Shown here one piece after another: positions 1 to 8,251 of a stretch of 34,546 nucleotides of DNA. Position 1 is the stretch's first letter. Each line of letters starts with the position of its first letter. The translations under genes and the position numbers were made by a program. The stretch is from Streptomyces mangrovi (GTDB taxonomy: Bacteria > Actinomycetota > Actinomycetes > Streptomycetales > Streptomycetaceae). The notes below the pieces were generated by a model, which did not search any database, had not been told where the DNA came from, and worked only from the letters and a program-made list of their open reading frames with translations. The stretch is from NCBI RefSeq assembly GCF_900114215.1, contig NZ_FOSG01000034.1:1-34546 (forward strand). The letters are read 5' to 3'.

Positions 1-159
1 ACGCGGAAGCCGCGGATCTTGACCTGGTCGTCGGCGCGTCCGACGAATTCCAGCGTCCCGTCGGGCCGTCGGCGCACCAGGTCGCCGGTGCGGTAGAGCC
101 TGCCACCAGGCAGACCGAGGGGATCAGGCACGAACCGCTCGGCCGTCAGATCCGGCCTG
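1..159 (-). pseudogene. NRPS adenylation-domain fragment (A7-A8 region), truncated by IS DNA
   Basis: The minus strand reads an open frame whose end carries the adenylation motifs A7 (LYRTGDLV) and A8 (GRADDQVKIRGFR), preceded by AERFVPDPLG. These are the ATP-binding and hinge motifs of NRPS amino-acid-activating domains. The frame continues off the low-coordinate edge, so the downstream part, perhaps a carrier domain, is outside the window. The upstream part is missing: at about base 159 the frame is replaced by transposase sequence on the other strand. An NRPS gene has therefore lost everything before A7 here. Whether it ever belonged with the neighbouring cluster cannot be told from this sequence. 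Confidence 0.85.
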
Positions 160-273
160 CCCTACCACAACGGCCGCACCGAAGGTGCCAACACCCGCAC
201 CAAGAGGATCATGAGACAGATGCACGGACGCGCCGGATTCGACCTCCTCCGACACCGCATCCTCCTGTCCTGA
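160..273 (+). pseudogene. ISL3-family transposase, C-terminal fragment
   Basis: The plus strand encodes about 37 residues (PYHNGRTEGANTRTKRIMRQ, then MHGRAGFDLLRHRILLS and a TGA stop at 271-273). This is the typical C-terminal end of ISL3-family transposases in actinomycetes; the N-EG-N-KIK-like part belongs to the DDE domain end. No start codon or upstream catalytic region is present, because the frame begins at the junction with the NRPS fragment. The element is a dead 3' remnant. Confidence 0.8.
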
Positions 274-311
274 CCGCTACTCGGCGTCACCACCGACTAC
301 GGGCCAGAGCC

Positions 312-330
312 GAACATTTTACAGTTCCCC
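312..330. repeat. Probable right terminal inverted repeat of the ISL3 remnant
   Basis: About 40 bp after the transposase stop lies GAACATTTTACAGTTCCCC, which read inward starts GGGGAACTGTAAAATGTTC. The placement fits an IS end. It also resembles the ends of the IS256-like element at 20463-20487. The stop codon of the nitroreductase gene (319-321) lies inside it, so the IS end supplies the last codons of that gene. The exact outer boundary is uncertain, and no partner repeat is in the window. Confidence 0.5.
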
Positions 331-969
331 GGCCCGTTGCGCGGCTCCGGAACTTGCGGCCGCCCTGATCCGAGGTACGGACGCGGAGGGGTAGGCCAGC
401 GGTTCGGGGGCGAATACGGAGATCCGATCGGTGACGTCCTCGGTCACCCGGCGCGTCGATGAGCCGAGCCGCTGCGGGGTGCCGATGTACAACCAGCCCA
501 TCAGGCGTTCCTCCGGACGCAGGCCGAGTACACGGCGGATCCGCTCGGACTCGGTGAACCTGCCGGTGCGCCAGACGCTCCCGAAGCCACGGGCGTGCAG
601 AAGCAGCATCAGGAAGCCGGCCATGGCACTGGTGGCGGCGAGTTGTTCCCACTCGGGGACAGGGCTGCCGCGACCGGTGTCGTTCAGCACCGGTGAGAAG
701 ACCAGTGTGGCGAGAAGCGGCGCTCTTTGGGTCTTGGCCTCCATCTGCCCCCGTCGGAACTCGGGTCCCGCACACTCGTCGGCGAAGCAGCGCCCCAGGG
801 CGATGCGCCCTTCGTCGCGTACCAGGATCCATCGCCACGGCCGGAGCCTGCCGTGGTCGGGCGCTGTAGCAGCCGCGCGCAGAAGGTACGCGAACTCCTG
901 ATCGTTGGGAGCGGGTTCGACGAGCTGATGTTGGCTGCGTCGGGTCAGAACAGCCGTCATGATATCCAT
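319..969 (-). CDS. Nitroreductase-family FMN-dependent oxidoreductase (YdjA-like)
   Basis: The predicted 216-residue protein has the YdjA-type nitroreductase signature: an N-terminal RRS FMN-phosphate contact, then APDHGRLRPWRW at about residues 37-48, and the late LMGWLYIGTP strand. Family members use FMN and NAD(P)H to reduce nitro groups, quinones or dehydro-amino acids. The start at 969 is chosen because GGGAAGAGG lies 7 nt upstream; the next ATG is at 960. The longer open frame upstream has no family similarity. The gene points toward the IS scar and ends inside it, so its last few residues (GEL) come from IS DNA. It may belong to the neighbouring biosynthetic cluster, for example for flavin-dependent tailoring, but it is separated from the next gene by over 500 bp and could simply be a neighbour. 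Confidence 0.85.
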   Translation of the reverse strand: MDIMTAVLTRRSQHQLVEPAPNDQEFAYLLRAAATAPDHGRLRPWRWILVRDEGRIALGRCFADECAGPEFRRGQMEAKTQRAPLLATLVFSPVLNDTGRGSPVPEWEQLAATSAMAGFLMLLLHARGFGSVWRTGRFTESERIRRVLGLRPEERLMGWLYIGTPQRLGSSTRRVTEDVTDRISVFAPEPLAYPSASVPRIRAAASSGAAQRAGEL

Positions 970-1427
970 CGATGTTCCTCTTCCCACGTTCGACGTCATT
1001 CGTTTCGCCTGGAGGTTTACAAGGCCTCGACGGCCTGCAGGCCCTCCCCACACTTTTCGGACCGCTCGTTTCCCGGGTGTTCGCAACGGCCCGGGGACGG
1101 TGGTCCGGCCGGTCCATTCACAAGGCCGAAAGTGAATCGGGGAACGAGGGGGGCGAATTTTTCGAGCAGAGAACTTAAGAACCTGCAGACGGGATTCCGC
1201 GAAAACGGCAGCCAGGGGGACGGCGAGGCATCGCTTCGCTGTTTCCTCGCGTTGACGGTGGGCCCGGCCGCCCACGATGGCCGCGTCCGAAGGCACCGCG
1301 GTATGGATGCCGGTCCCGGTGCGGTGAGGGCATTACGAAGGACTCTGATCGGCCGTGGCCTGCTTGCCGCACCGCTGGTGTCCTGGGGCGGCCGGTCCGG
1401 CCAGCCGCGATGAACGGGGCCGTGGAA
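970..1427. other. Intergenic region, no supported gene
   Basis: Several overlapping open frames exist on both strands but none shows a recognisable fold or a good ribosome site. The stretch should carry the promoter of the minus-strand nitroreductase gene. An A/T-richer patch at about 1155-1172 is the only locally distinct sequence. I see no clear -35/-10 pair. Confidence 0.5.
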
Positions 1428-1474
1428 GTGCCGGTCCGCCCCCCGCCAACGAGTCCAGGGGGGCGGACCGGCAC
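1428..1474 (-). terminator. Strong hairpin terminator after the class V enzyme gene
   Basis: A perfect 17-bp inverted repeat (1428-1444 against 1458-1474, arms GTGCCGGTCCGCCCCCC and its complement) encloses a 13-nt loop, 31 bp after the stop of the minus-strand class V enzyme gene. There is no T-run, as is common for actinomycete terminators. Confidence 0.8.
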
Positions 1475-1505
1475 ACGTGCACCTTGCGACAGTACTCGTG
1501 GATCA

Positions 1506-2834
1506 TCAAGCCAGTGACCGTATGACCCTCAGTGCCATCTCGATCTCCTCCGGGAAGTTGACGATTCCGGCGGACAGACGTACGTGCGGGACCCCGTACG
1601 GTGTGCTGTTGGCGACGACCCGGTTGGTACGGAGGATCTGCGCCACGTCCTGCGGCTTGTAGCCCCGGACGTCGAAACAGACGATCCCGGCGGACAGTTC
1701 GGGATCGAGCGGCGTGTGCAGGGTGACGTGGTCCATGGCAGCCAGACCTTCCTTGATCTGGCTGTTCAACTCGGCGATCCGGTCCTGGATCCGCTTACGC
1801 CCGATCTGCCGGTGGAAGCGGAACGCTTCCACCGTGGCCCACTGGTGCTCGTACGCGAAGAATCCGCCCGGACTGACCCACGCGGCTTCGGTCGGGCCGA
1901 CGGGCCGGCGGTCCTGCCGCCAGGCGTCGGCTGTCTCCTTGGTCATGAGACTGGGGATCGTGGGTTGGACAAGTGCCCAGTTGTCCGCCTTCGCCCAGGC
2001 GATTCCCGTCCCACGAGGGCCAAGGATCCACTTGTGCGTGCCGGCCGAGAAGAAATCGCAGCCCATCTTCGCGACGTCCTCGTCCACCACTCCGAAGCCG
2101 TGGACTCCGTCCACCACCAGCAGGATGCGATCTTCTTCGTCGCGGTTGCGGTTCAAGCCCGTGAGGGCGGCTGCGATCTTGGCCACCGGTATCCGCACAC
2201 CGGTGCCGGACTGGACCCAGGGGACACCGACGATCCGGGTGTTGGGGCGCACAGCCGCGCATATCCGGTCCACGGCCTCGTCCGCGGAGAAATTCAGCGA
2301 CGATTCGTAGAGCGGTATTTTGCGCATGCTCGCGCCCCACTTCTCAGTGGCAAGACGTATCGCCTCGTAGTGCGGATAGAACTCGTGCGTAGTGGTCAGG
2401 ATCTCTTGGCCCGGCTTCAGACGCAGACCGTTGTAGAACAGAGCGAGCCCCATCGTGGTGCTGCTGGTGAGGGCGATCTCGCTGGGCTGTCCACCCACAT
2501 ACTCGGCAGCGGCTGCACACACACTCCGCCACAGCATGTCCTCGTCGCGGCGGAACATGTTGTCGTCGAGGAAGTCGTGCGGGTTTTCGTCGAAAGCCCG
2601 CCGGTATCTCGTGATCGCATCACGGACAGGGGTCGGGTTTGAGGCGAAATAGAAGTTCGACAGGTGCGCGAGGTCGGGCGAAAGCAGGAACTGCGCACGC
2701 ACAGACCTCCAGTCGTACGGATCGAAGACCTGGGGGGGACCCGTCTGTTCGGCAGCACCCTCCGCGACTACCGAACCCACCGATAAACCCTTGGCCTCGG
2801 AGCCGACCAGGCTTTCGGGGCGCGAAAGAGACAC
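1506..2834 (-). CDS. Class V PLP-dependent aminotransferase / isopenicillin N epimerase-like enzyme
   Basis: The 442-residue protein is a fold-type I PLP enzyme of the class V group that includes isopenicillin N epimerases, cysteine desulfurases and kynureninases. The Schiff-base lysine is K268 in SAGTHKW, and the PLP-pyridine aspartate is D242 in VVDGVHGFG. The TSSTTMGL segment near residue 125 is the phosphate-binding turn. The first 40 residues are a family-atypical polar extension. The start is GTG with GGAGG 7 nt upstream. Codon 17 is a rare TTA, which suggests dependence on the bldA tRNA. The gene stands alone with its own terminator and an AT-rich palindromic box about 100 bp upstream. 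It probably makes or epimerises an amino-acid precursor for the adjacent cluster; transamination, epimerisation, elimination and decarboxylation all remain possible. Confidence 0.9.
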   Translation of the reverse strand: MSLSRPESLVGSEAKGLSVGSVVAEGAAEQTGPPQVFDPYDWRSVRAQFLLSPDLAHLSNFYFASNPTPVRDAITRYRRAFDENPHDFLDDNMFRRDEDMLWRSVCAAAAEYVGGQPSEIALTSSTTMGLALFYNGLRLKPGQEILTTTHEFYPHYEAIRLATEKWGASMRKIPLYESSLNFSADEAVDRICAAVRPNTRIVGVPWVQSGTGVRIPVAKIAAALTGLNRNRDEEDRILLVVDGVHGFGVVDEDVAKMGCDFFSAGTHKWILGPRGTGIAWAKADNWALVQPTIPSLMTKETADAWRQDRRPVGPTEAAWVSPGGFFAYEHQWATVEAFRFHRQIGRKRIQDRIAELNSQIKEGLAAMDHVTLHTPLDPELSAGIVCFDVRGYKPQDVAQILRTNRVVANSTPYGVPHVRLSAGIVNFPEEIEMALRVIRSLA

Positions 2835-3357
2835 GATTATTCCTCCATGAAGTGGATGCAGAGGCTTTTATCGCCGAAGCGAAGGCGGCAGTGGCCGCCA
2901 CAGTCGTTCTCGCCGGGAATCTCCCCCCGACTCTTCGTAAATTATTTTATTTTTACTCTGTCTGTCAAGAAGGTCACCCGGGATGCGACCGGGAGGTCAT
3001 CGGACCGACTCGGGCTTAATTCCCTCGGATATCACCGACCGGCGCTTGCGCAGAAACACCGGGTCCCCTGCCGGCCCGCCTCGGCTTTCCCCTCCGCAGG
3101 GGCTCTTGCCGCTCTTCCTGGTACCGCCTACAGGAAGCTCTGTCCGGGCAGGCCGCAAAGAATCTCTCATTCCCGAGGGGCTCCGCCGAGCTCTCCTCAC
3201 CCATCAGTGGGCTCGGGTTCGAGGGTCAGCGGAGCCGGCGTTCAAGCCCGACCGGACGGTTGACTTCACGGAGCGGACCGGCGGCCGCGGGTGCACCCTG
3301 GGTCTGGGTCACCCGGTGCGCCTGGCGGGCAGTGGCCTCGGCGACGGCAAGGAGCGG
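2835..3357. other. Intergenic region with the class V gene promoter
   Basis: No gene is supported here. The region holds the upstream DNA of the class V gene, with one very AT-rich island at 2936-2960 in otherwise GC-rich sequence. A short CCCCT/AGGGG stem at about 3090-3103 is too weak to call as a terminator for the MFS gene that ends at 3358. Confidence 0.5.
2937..2956. promoter_or_regulatory. AT-rich palindromic box upstream of the class V enzyme gene
   Basis: The 20-bp GTAAATTATTTTATTTTTAC has inverted 5-bp arms (GTAAA/TTTAC) and lies about 100 bp upstream of the GTG start. Similar AT-rich, partly palindromic boxes occur at 15374-15399 and 18908-18925, upstream of the StrR-like regulator and between the butyrolactone receptor and afsA. 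I infer a possible shared operator, for instance for the TetR-type receptor. It could also be a simple AT-rich promoter. Confidence 0.4.
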
Positions 3358-4617
3358 TCAGGGAACCCTGGAGTCGTTCACCGGTGGCACGGCTTGTTCA
3401 ACCTCTCGCGCCCCCTCCCGCGCCCGATGCGTCCTCGCTTTCTCGGACCGGAGGTTCGCGTTGCCGCGGTGCGATCGCCTGTCAGCCGCCCAGACGGCCA
3501 GCGCGCAGGCCGCGAACCCGGCCCCGAGGAGACTGGATCCGGTCCAGCTGCCGGCAGTGAAGACGGCGGTGGTCGCGGCCGCGCCGAGAGCGGAGCCGAG
3601 TGAGTAGAAGACCATGTAGCCCCCGATGACGCTGCTGACGCGGTCCGGATGCGCGGTGGTGAGCAGGTGCTGGTTGCTCACGTGTACGGCCTGGACCGCG
3701 AAGTCGAGGACCACGATGCCGGCGATGAGGAGCCACAGCGACCACGGCAGCTGCGCGATCGCCGCCCATGAGAGGACCAGCAGTGCGAGCGCGAGACCGG
3801 TGACCGGGACCGCCCGTCCTGCGTCCGCCCACCGCCCGGCACGTGCCGCGCCGAGCGCGCCGGCCAGACCGGCGATGCCGAACAGTCCGACCTGACTCTC
3901 GCTGAGTTGCCACGGTGTGTCCATCAGCGGCAGGGACAGTCCGCTCCACAGGGTTCCGAAGGACGCGAACAGGAAGAACGCGATGAGCCCGCGCGTCAGG
4001 AAGAGGCGCTGCCCGAACAGCCCGCCGAGCGAGGCGACGACCTGCCGGTACTCCGCGGGCGGGCCGGGACGCTCCTCTGGCGGCAGTACGGCGAGGACGA
4101 GGGCCGCGAGCCCGAGTGACAACGCTGCGAGCACGGCATAGACACTCCGCCAGCCCCACACGTCGGCGAGCGCGCCGGTGACGACCCGCGCGCCCAGGAT
4201 GCCGACCACGACGCCCGAGGTCACGACACCGATGTTCCGTCCGCGTTCGGCGGGCTCCGAGACCGACGCGGCGTAGGCCACCGTGGTCTGCACCACGACC
4301 GCGAACACCCCGGCCGTCGCGAGTCCGGCGAGCGCCACCCACGCGGCCGACGCCGAGGCCGTCAGCAGCATTCCCCCTGCGGTGATCGCCAGGTGCACGG
4401 CGATGAGCCGACGCCTGTCGACCACGTCACCGAGCGGTACCAGCAGCACCAGTCCTGCCAGGTAGCCGAACTGTCCGGTCGCGACGATCCATCCCGCCAG
4501 TTCTGCCGGCACACCGAGGTCGCGCCCCATCGGCTCCAGAACCGGTTGTGCGGCGTAGATGCTCGCCACAGCGACACCACACACCACTGCGAGCAGCAGC
4601 CGTCGCCATACGTCCAT
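3358..4617 (-). CDS. MFS efflux transporter
   Basis: The 419-residue hydrophobic protein fits the 12-helix major facilitator fold (family length about 400). It has the MFS motif A-like loop PLGDVVDRRRL between helices 2 and 3 (about residues 61-71) and a second-half GRWADAGR loop. The N-terminal helix opening (SIYAAQPVLEPMGRDLG) is of the YnfM/YgaY drug-efflux type. The C-terminal 45 residues are a charged cytoplasmic tail. The start at 4617 has GGGG 4-7 nt upstream. It is transcribed divergently from an HxlR regulator across an 86-bp gap that holds a near-perfect palindrome, a usual arrangement for inducible drug export. It probably exports the cluster product or provides resistance to it. 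Confidence 0.88.
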   Translation of the reverse strand: MDVWRRLLLAVVCGVAVASIYAAQPVLEPMGRDLGVPAELAGWIVATGQFGYLAGLVLLVPLGDVVDRRRLIAVHLAITAGGMLLTASASAAWVALAGLATAGVFAVVVQTTVAYAASVSEPAERGRNIGVVTSGVVVGILGARVVTGALADVWGWRSVYAVLAALSLGLAALVLAVLPPEERPGPPAEYRQVVASLGGLFGQRLFLTRGLIAFFLFASFGTLWSGLSLPLMDTPWQLSESQVGLFGIAGLAGALGAARAGRWADAGRAVPVTGLALALLVLSWAAIAQLPWSLWLLIAGIVVLDFAVQAVHVSNQHLLTTAHPDRVSSVIGGYMVFYSLGSALGAAATTAVFTAGSWTGSSLLGAGFAACALAVWAADRRSHRGNANLRSEKARTHRAREGAREVEQAVPPVNDSRVP

Positions 4618-4631
4618 TGCGCCCCAATCTC

Positions 4632-4656
4632 AATCAGTGGCAAATTGCAACTGATT
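4632..4656. promoter_or_regulatory. Palindromic operator between MFS and HxlR genes
   Basis: This 25-bp near-perfect palindrome has outer arms AATCAGT / ACTGATT, inner arms GCAA/TTGC and only one mismatched pair. It occupies the middle of the 86-bp divergent promoter region. HxlR proteins bind such dyads as dimers and repress both flanking genes. A TTGCAA that could serve as a -35 lies within it. Confidence 0.65.
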
Positions 4657-4703
4657 CGACGGTACGGCATGATGGTTTCAGTCCGCAACCTATGGGAGGT
4701 GGC

Positions 4704-5162
4704 ATGTCACGCAGCACCGGGCGCGCCCCGGACACCGGCTGGACCGACCCCGACTGCCCCGTCGCCCGCAGCCTCGACCTCGTCGGCGACCGGTGGAGCC
4801 TTCTCCTCATCCGCGACGCGATGGACGGAGCACGATCGTTCACCGAGTTCCAGCGACGCACCGGCATCGCTCGCAACATCCTCACCGACCGCCTCCGCAA
4901 GCTCACCGCTCACGGACTCCTCACCCAGCGCACCGCACCGTCGGGCCGCCGCCAGGAGTACGTACTCACCGACGCAGGCCGCGCCCTATTCCCCGTCATC
5001 CTCACCCTGCGCCAGTGGGGGGAACGCCACGCCTTCACACCCGGCGAGACCCACTCCACCCTCGTCGACCGGCACGGCGCCCCGGTACCGGAATTCACGC
5101 CGACCGACGCCGGCGGCACCCCTCTCGACGCCGACACCACCCACGTGCAGAAGACCCGGTAG
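4704..5162 (+). CDS. HxlR-family winged-helix transcriptional regulator
   Basis: The 152-residue protein has the HxlR signature: CPVARSLDLVGDRWSLLLIR with the redox-capable or structural cysteine near the N-terminus, the recognition helix region FTEFQRRTGIARNILTDRL, and the wing YVLTDAGRALFPV. The ATG at 4704 is chosen over an in-frame ATG at 4692 because GGAGG sits 4 nt upstream of it. It is divergent from the MFS gene and most likely represses that gene and itself through the palindrome at 4632-4656, responding to a ligand, possibly the cluster product. The start region has a decayed look-alike at 15737. Confidence 0.9.
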   Translation: MSRSTGRAPDTGWTDPDCPVARSLDLVGDRWSLLLIRDAMDGARSFTEFQRRTGIARNILTDRLRKLTAHGLLTQRTAPSGRRQEYVLTDAGRALFPVILTLRQWGERHAFTPGETHSTLVDRHGAPVPEFTPTDAGGTPLDADTTHVQKTR

Positions 5163-5237
5163 GAGCCCCGGCCCCTCCAGGTCTCGCGAACACCGCACCC
5201 TCCACACACCCGCCCGGGAGACGGCGGTCCCGGGAGA

Positions 5238-5265
5238 GTCGGCCGGAGCCGCGGCCCCGGCCGAC
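5238..5265. terminator. Hairpin between convergent HxlR and DUF885 genes
   Basis: The perfect 9-bp arms GTCGGCCGG (5238-5246) and CCGGCCGAC (5257-5265) with a 10-nt loop lie between two convergent gene ends (5162 and 5271). This is consistent with a bidirectional terminator. Confidence 0.55.
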
Positions 5266-5270
5266 GGGTC

Positions 5271-6992
5271 CTACCGCCGCCCCCGCACCGAGGCCGGCGC
5301 CGACGCGTCCCCACAGCGCCCGGCCGAGCCGCCCGGTCCCCCGCCGACCTGGCGGGTCAGTTCGGCACGCAGCAGGTCCAGGCCCATCGGCCCCAGGTCC
5401 AGGGCATGGCGGTGGAACTGCTTGAGGTCGAACGCGGCACCATCCCGGCGACGAGCCGCGTCCCGCGCCTCCAGCCACGCCTTCTCCCCCAGCTTGTAGG
5501 CGATGGCCTGCCCGGGGCGCCCCAGATACCGGTCGATCTCGAACTCGACGAACCCGGGCGGGCCCAGCCCGCAGCGCTCGGTGAGGAACTCGCGGCCCAG
5601 CCGCGGCGTCCATTTCCGCCCCTCGTGGAACCCGGTGCCCGCGGGGATCGGCAGACGCAGGTGCAGCCCGATGTCCAGCACGACCCGCGCGGCACGCCAC
5701 CGCTGCCCGACCAGCATCCCCAGCCGGTGCGCGGGGTCGGCGAAGTAGCCCAGCTCGTCCATCAGACGCTCGGCGTACAGGCCCCACCCCTCGCAGTGCC
5801 CCGGATGCAGCTCGCACGACAGCCGCTGGAACCGGTTGAGGGCGGCGGTGTTGAGGGTCGTCACGCCCAGCTGCAGGTGATGGCCCGGGACGCCCTCGTG
5901 GAACATCGTGCTCGGTACTGTCCACGTCGGAATCGGCGCATCCGGGTCGGTCAGCGTCCACCAGACCGTCCCGGGCCGCGACAGGTCCTCACTGGGCGCC
6001 AGGTACAAGGCGGGCCCGTCGGTGTGGCTGATCCGGCAGTCGATCCGCCGCAGCGGCCCGGGGATCTCGAAGTGCGTCCCGTCCAGATCGGCGATGGCGC
6101 CGTCGGCGAGTCCCTGGATCCAGTCGCGGAACGCCGCCGTGCCCGTCACCTGGTACCGCGGGTCGCTGTCGAGCGACGCCAGCACCGCCGGCACCGGCTC
6201 GCCGGGGGCGATCTGTGCCGCCGCCTCGGCTGTCTCCCGCTGCACCCGGGCCAGTTCGTCCCAGCCCCACGCGTAGGTCGCCTCCAGATCCAGCCGAGTG
6301 CCGAGGAACTCCCGCACCCCTAGCTGGTAGCGATCCGGGCCCAGCGCGTCCAGGTCCGGCGCATCAGCCGCGAGCTCCTCCGACAGATACGCCGCGAAAC
6401 CCGTCAACGCCTCGTTCGCGTCCGCCGCAGCTTTCTCCATGGCGTCTCGCAGAACACCGTCGCCGCACCCGGCGGGCACCCCGGCCAGATATTGCCGCAT
6501 GCTTCGGCACTCCCGGGCGTTGCGGACCACCTGGCGGCGCGGCGCGACCCGGCCGCCGCGCCGCGCCGCCTCCAGGCTCTCCCGCAGCCCGGCCAGGGCC
6601 CCCGGGACGGCCCGCAGCCGCGCCAGTAAGACGTCCCACTCGGTGTCACCGCCCTGATTCAGTACTTCCACCGCCTGCCGCACCCGCTGGACAGGCCCGT
6701 CGATGGTTTCCAGCAACGTTGCGTGCGCGCCGGCGTCAGCCAGTGCCACCTCCGTGGCGAGCCGCTCCCGCAGCACCGCCGCCGCGATTCGCTCCGTTCC
6801 CCCCTCGACCGGCGTGTCGTCCACCGCCTTCAGCGTGCGACGCGCCAGCTCCGCCCGCGCGTGCGCCGCCTGCGGTCCGAAGTCGGTCAGCCGCCCATCC
6901 TGCCCGGCGATGCCCATCGCAGCGGCCAGGCAGGGATCCAGCACGGCCAGCTCATCCACGTACCGGTCCGCGAGATCATTCAGGGCGGTCAT
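5271..6992 (-). CDS. DUF885-family metallopeptidase-like protein
   Basis: The predicted 573-residue, mostly helical protein belongs to the DUF885 family. The zinc-site signature is H365-E366-G-V-P-G-H371-H372, with a probable third ligand at E401 in EGWGLYAE, as in gluzincin-type peptidases. There is no signal peptide, so it should act in the cytoplasm. The start at 6992 is used because the ATG overlaps the preceding ATP-grasp stop by 4 bp (ATGA); the longer frame upstream is only a shadow of that gene. As the last gene of a ligase operon, it could trim a protecting residue, hydrolyse a peptide intermediate or serve self-protection. These roles are inferred from context only; members of this family are poorly characterised. 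Confidence 0.87.
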   Translation of the reverse strand: MTALNDLADRYVDELAVLDPCLAAAMGIAGQDGRLTDFGPQAAHARAELARRTLKAVDDTPVEGGTERIAAAVLRERLATEVALADAGAHATLLETIDGPVQRVRQAVEVLNQGGDTEWDVLLARLRAVPGALAGLRESLEAARRGGRVAPRRQVVRNARECRSMRQYLAGVPAGCGDGVLRDAMEKAAADANEALTGFAAYLSEELAADAPDLDALGPDRYQLGVREFLGTRLDLEATYAWGWDELARVQRETAEAAAQIAPGEPVPAVLASLDSDPRYQVTGTAAFRDWIQGLADGAIADLDGTHFEIPGPLRRIDCRISHTDGPALYLAPSEDLSRPGTVWWTLTDPDAPIPTWTVPSTMFHEGVPGHHLQLGVTTLNTAALNRFQRLSCELHPGHCEGWGLYAERLMDELGYFADPAHRLGMLVGQRWRAARVVLDIGLHLRLPIPAGTGFHEGRKWTPRLGREFLTERCGLGPPGFVEFEIDRYLGRPGQAIAYKLGEKAWLEARDAARRRDGAAFDLKQFHRHALDLGPMGLDLLRAELTRQVGGGPGGSAGRCGDASAPASVRGRR

Positions 6993-8251
6993 GCCGGGAC
7001 CTCTTCCGGAGTCGCGGGGACGGCTGGGCGGGTGCGGACCGAGAGGGATCCGAACAGGTCGACGATCCAGTCCCGGGTGTCCTCGGGGGTGTCGGTCGCG
7101 ATGATCCCCGCGAGAACCGTCTCTCCGGCCTGGTAGGTGATATGGTCCGGCAGCAGCCTGCCGCACGGCAGTTCGTTCCAGGCGACCACGGACGGGCTGG
7201 AACGGAACACCACGGCCCCGTCGAGGCCCCGGAACTCCCGTCCGGCCAGGTGGTGGCCGGGGTAGACGAACCAGCCGTACCGGCGGCGGTCGGCGGGCGG
7301 CTCGGGGAGTGCCCCGGCGACGGGCTCGCCGAGCAGGGCTCGCAGCTCGTACGACGGCAGGTGGACGCCGGTGGCCAACTCGACGGTGGCGACCACGTCG
7401 GCTCCCCCGACCCGGTTGCCGACCTCGAGGAAGACCAGCTCACCCTCATGGACTATCGCCTCGAGGTGGAAGCTGCCGTCCTCGATCCGCACGGCGGCCA
7501 GGGCGCGCGACACCCAGGCGCGCGTCTCCTCGGAGAATCCGACCTGGAACGATCCCATCGGCCGGCCCTGCGCGTACTCCAGGCAGGTACCCACGTACTC
7601 GCTCACGCTGAGGAGCAGGACCTCGCCCCCCTGCACCAGGCCGTCGAAGTGCCTGATCGGCCCGGAGACGAACTCCTCGACCTGGAAGTCGCCCCGGCCG
7701 CTCCCGGCATCAAGCCGGGCAACGCCGGTGCGGCCCCCGGTGACCGCCGCGTGGGCGTGTTGCGGGGTGTCGAACACGAGCACGTCCTCGCTGGACGCGC
7801 CGCGATGCGGTTTGAGCACGGTCCGGCCGTACCAGGGCGCCCGGCCGTCCCGTTCGAGGAAGCGCGGCAACGGGAGGAAGCGTGGTACCCGGAGGCCGGC
7901 TTCCCCGACGGCCTGCTTCATCAGGACCTTGTCGCGGGCAAGGGTGACCTGGTCCACAAGCGCGCCCGGGACGCCCAAGTGCTCGCGCAGCCGGGCGGCA
8001 TCGAGCAGCTCGTACTCCGACACCGAGATGACACGGTCGAAGTCACGGGGCCGCTCCGCCAGCCAGTCCCGGGCCTCCTCGAAGGCCGAGCGCACGCCCG
8101 GGCGGCTCACCCGCTCGCAGCGCAGGCCGGGCGGCAGGGTGGCCAGCGCCCGGTCGGTTCCGAAGTAGGTGACCTCATGCCGGTCGTGGGAGATCCCTCG
8201 ATGGTATTCGATCTTGAAGTAGGGCACGCGGTGCAGGATGAGGATCTTCAT
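6989..8251 (-). CDS. ATP-grasp ligase (third in operon)
   Basis: The 420-residue protein is an ATP-grasp carboxylate-amine ligase. It activates a carboxylate as an acyl phosphate and joins it to an amine. Visible elements are the LARDKVLMK lysine region (about 105-112), VLKPHRGASSEDV with K147 and the glycine-rich ATP loop, the adenine-hinge VEEFVSG (191-197) and the Mg-binding FLEVGNRVGG with E276 and N279. The N-terminal 90 residues form the pre-ATP-grasp Rossmann-like part. Its ATG overlaps the stop of the preceding ATP-grasp gene (ATGA), so the two are translationally coupled. The substrate is unknown. Carboxylate ligases of the BL00235/DabC-like type are the nearest functional guess. Confidence 0.88.
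   Translation of the reverse strand: MKILILHRVPYFKIEYHRGISHDRHEVTYFGTDRALATLPPGLRCERVSRPGVRSAFEEARDWLAERPRDFDRVISVSEYELLDAARLREHLGVPGALVDQVTLARDKVLMKQAVGEAGLRVPRFLPLPRFLERDGRAPWYGRTVLKPHRGASSEDVLVFDTPQHAHAAVTGGRTGVARLDAGSGRGDFQVEEFVSGPIRHFDGLVQGGEVLLLSVSEYVGTCLEYAQGRPMGSFQVGFSEETRAWVSRALAAVRIEDGSFHLEAIVHEGELVFLEVGNRVGGADVVATVELATGVHLPSYELRALLGEPVAGALPEPPADRRRYGWFVYPGHHLAGREFRGLDGAVVFRSSPSVVAWNELPCGRLLPDHITYQAGETVLAGIIATDTPEDTRDWIVDLFGSLSVRTRPAVPATPEEVPA

Noticed and set aside
970..1296. Upstream extension of the nitroreductase frame
   Set aside because: It has no family similarity; the ATG at 969 has a good ribosome site and begins the conserved domain.
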